A stretch of 64,000 nt of DNA. It comes from Achromobacter sp. Bel. Its GTDB lineage: Bacteria > Pseudomonadota > Gammaproteobacteria > Burkholderiales > Burkholderiaceae_B. Positions 63,912 to 64,000 of the stretch are shown piece by piece. Every line of letters begins with the position of its first letter. Position 1 is the first letter of the stretch. The position numbers were made by a program, and so were the translations under genes. The stretch is taken from NCBI RefSeq assembly GCF_012928505.1, contig NZ_JABBJN010000009.1, positions 87,246 to 151,245 of the forward strand, written 5' to 3'. Below the pieces are notes generated by a model. That model ran no database searches and was not told the DNA's origin. It saw only the letters and a list, made by a program, of their open reading frames with translations.

Positions 63912-64000
63912 TCAGGCGGTCAGGGCGGCGCGCGCCGGTTCGGACTGGCGGGCCCAGCACCAGACGCGGTGGCGGCTGCCGGCGTCGATGGCGGGCGGCG
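63912..64000 (-). CDS. ABC transporter ATP-binding protein (DppD/OppD-like), C-terminal fragment at window edge
   Basis: Only the last 28 codons and the stop (TGA, complement 63912-63914) are in the window: PPAIDAGSRHRVWCWARQ... The HRVxC pattern followed by a short tail is how OppD/DppD proteins end, and its place just before a DppF-like gene supports this. The rest lies beyond the window. Confidence 0.7.
   Translation of the reverse strand, partial: PPAIDAGSRHRVWCWARQSEPARAALTA

Overview
The window is GC-rich DNA, with coding on both strands and long antisense shadow frames. It looks like a chromosome segment of a Burkholderiales bacterium, most probably Achromobacter or a near relative in the Alcaligenaceae. 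The reasons are three Bug-type (tripartite tricarboxylate) periplasmic binding proteins, the density of LysR, IclR and MerR regulators next to small catabolic clusters, and a housekeeping backbone typical of the order: rarA-serS, ilvI-ilvH-ilvC-pssA, rpsO-pnp, and quinone oxidoreductase-tpiA-secG followed some way on by tRNA-Leu(GAG). The genus is an inference.

Layout. 1-5.1 kb: a PLP amino-acid deaminase (cut by the window edge), a carbon-nitrogen hydrolase, rarA and serS. 5.2-7.3 kb: small orphan genes, a Pro/Tyr/Val-rich exported protein and phage-like remnants. 7.3-19.4 kb: catabolic clusters (amidohydrolase / LysR / enolase-superfamily enzyme / Bug; IclR / MFS transporter / nitrilase / flavin reductase-like), a DUF2254 membrane protein and a chemoreceptor. 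19.5-25.1 kb: tRNA-Ser(CGA), a CPA2 antiporter, 3-hydroxybutyrate dehydrogenase, yaaA and a FUSC-type membrane protein. 25.6-33.4 kb: the ilvIHC-pssA and rpsO-pnp housekeeping block. 33.4-37.3 kb: a MerR regulator with two near-identical operator-like sites, an exported RidA protein, an isochorismatase-like hydrolase, a lipoprotein and threonine dehydratase. 37.2-41 kb: a PIN-domain gene, a split tRNA-Leu(UAA), and TPR and RDD proteins. 41-46 kb: a LysR / CoA-transferase / Bug / HMG-CoA-lyase cluster, a universal stress protein and tRNA-Ser(TGA). 46.3-53.8 kb: quinone oxidoreductase-tpiA-secG, then an inserted cluster (LysR, 2-oxoadipate dioxygenase-like enzyme, FMN alpha-hydroxyacid oxidase, Bug) before tRNA-Leu(GAG). 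53.8-60.6 kb: an autotransporter, a VOC protein, a diguanylate cyclase and an acetyltransferase. 60.7-64 kb: an XRE-cupin regulator, a D-aminoacylase and oligopeptide ABC ATPases.

The most striking object is at 37930-38240 on the minus strand. A complete tRNA-Leu(UAA) gene is interrupted inside its anticodon by a 224-nt group I intron with no ORF. The intron has the core elements of the small proteobacterial tRNA introns known from Azoarcus: a U.G splice-site pair, a compensated P7 helix, GAAA tetraloops and a terminal G. Its position, between U34 and A35, is the one used by the cyanobacterial/plastid tRNA-Leu intron. A PIN-domain gene begins about 22 nt after the tRNA on the same strand.

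Most other clusters look like small substrate-utilisation modules: regulator, orphan Bug binding protein and one to three enzymes. Their substrates cannot be read from sequence alone.
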